A stretch of 64,000 nucleotides of DNA from Trichoplax sp. H2. Taxonomy: Eukaryota; Placozoa; Uniplacotomia; Trichoplacea. Numbering within the stretch: position 1 is the first letter of the stretch; every line of letters starts with the position of its first letter. A program made the translations under genes and the position numbers. The DNA lies in NCBI GenBank assembly GCA_003344405.1, contig NOWV01000032.1, positions 248,001 to 312,000 on the forward strand, read 5' to 3'. Positions 63,086 to 64,000 of the stretch are shown here, one piece after another. A model generated the notes under the pieces. That model was given only the letters and a program-made list of their open reading frames with translations. It did not search any database and was not told the origin of the DNA.

Positions 63086-64000
63086 ACATCGTGCCAGTGG
63101 AAAGCTCGATTTTGATTTAAATTAAGAGTAGAAAATAGTACGTTGCTAAAATTACACTGCTATATGGTGAATTTTACTTTAAGATTTCATTCCGTTTTCG
63201 ATGGTTTAATTACTGGTCTATACCAAATAATCACCTAGTCATAGCGTATATACTCGTAATAATAGGAAAGTTTAATTATCTAATCTAGTCTCTATGTTAA
63301 TCATTTCATGTCTGTTAATACTATATGATACTACATTAACTATATCAGGCTAGTAATTAAAGTATTCCAATCATTAAACTTCATCAATAAAGCAGATATT
63401 TTTAAAAGCGTGAAATTTTACTTTGGACTAATTACCTTCCAGTTAGTTCAACTGATACAATGTTATTGCTCTAGCTTCATTCCTGAGTAATCATAATGAA
63501 CTTCGGAAATAGATATATATATACCCACATATTAAGGTTTATTAACTCACAAATTTAGTGATGCATGACACCATCTGAACAATAGAAGTAAATAATTGAT
63601 TGCAAGTGTTGGATCTAAAAATTTTCAGCAAAATATCACACCCTATAGTCTTAGCAGATCCTTGGGGATTACAATATCATTTATTTTTTTTCTTTTATAA
63701 AGTAGGGTTAAATGCGCAAAGAGTGGAAACAGTAGCAATAATTCATACATAGGTCAATAGAATTTTATTTCTTCAATTGAACTGCTGGCCGTCTTAGCGC
63801 CTTAATACAGACGCATAGCATGGTAGCTATAGGATAGAGACGAATCAAATATAGTGCAAAAGAATTACAAAAGCATAGTACTTTATTTCAATTGAACTAA
63901 TAGAAAAATTTACGCCGTACAAAATAAATTTTCCGTAGTACTTTACTAAATAAATACCTTCACGAAATAATTACCAGTGAATTACAGTAGAATGTACTCG
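63086..64000. other. 3' flank, right edge
   Basis: AT-rich 3' flank of copy g up to the window edge. No further exon recognised. Confidence 0.45.

Overview
The window looks like nuclear DNA of a small, gene-dense, AT-rich animal genome. Every recognisable gene is built from short exons (14-517 nt, one of 1.2 kb) joined by GT-AG introns that are often under 100 bp. The products are metazoan families: MEIG1, METTL26, QRICH2/C16orf96, mLST8, NUDT1, ABTB1 and ependymin-related proteins. An early-branching animal such as a placozoan fits best, but this is inferred from gene content, base composition and intron style, not from a search. There is no transposase or reverse transcriptase gene that I recognise. 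Almost all coding sequence had to be spliced by hand; exon joins were accepted only when reading phase closed.

Layout. 0.5-1.2 kb: MEIG1 homologue (-). 3.2-5.1 kb: METTL26-type methyltransferase (+). 6.3-12.6 kb: a QRICH2/C16orf96 (DUF4795) homologue in at least 18 exons (-). 14.5-16.6 kb: mLST8/GbetaL, complete in ten exons (+). 17.0-17.7 kb: a doubtful small gene (-) with a 95-bp tandem duplication. 18.3-22.7 kb: a coiled-coil gene with a huge disordered last exon (-), perhaps CCDC154-like. 25.5-27.1 kb: NUDT1/MTH1 (+). 29.6-33.2 kb: ABTB1 (+).

From 33.8 kb to 63.1 kb lies a tandem family of seven secreted ependymin-related genes (one -, six +). All share the same four-exon plan and the same intron phases. 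A small secreted cysteine-rich gene (44.0-45.1 kb, -) sits among them.

Genes do not form operons. METTL26, C16orf96, mLST8 and, if right, CCDC154 have human relatives that I recall as all lying on 16p13.3, so the left half may be an ancient linkage block. MEIG1 and QRICH2 are both cilium or sperm-flagellum factors in vertebrates.

Intergenic DNA is rich in short (TACAG)n/(CTGTA)n arrays that switch strand and form near-perfect palindromes. They cluster just upstream of many start codons in the first 50 kb and are nearly absent from the last 14 kb, where two ependymin genes instead have TATA boxes. A 20-N gap at 28720-28739 is flanked by two versions of the same locus that differ by a 374-bp MITE-like indel, best read as two uncollapsed haplotypes.
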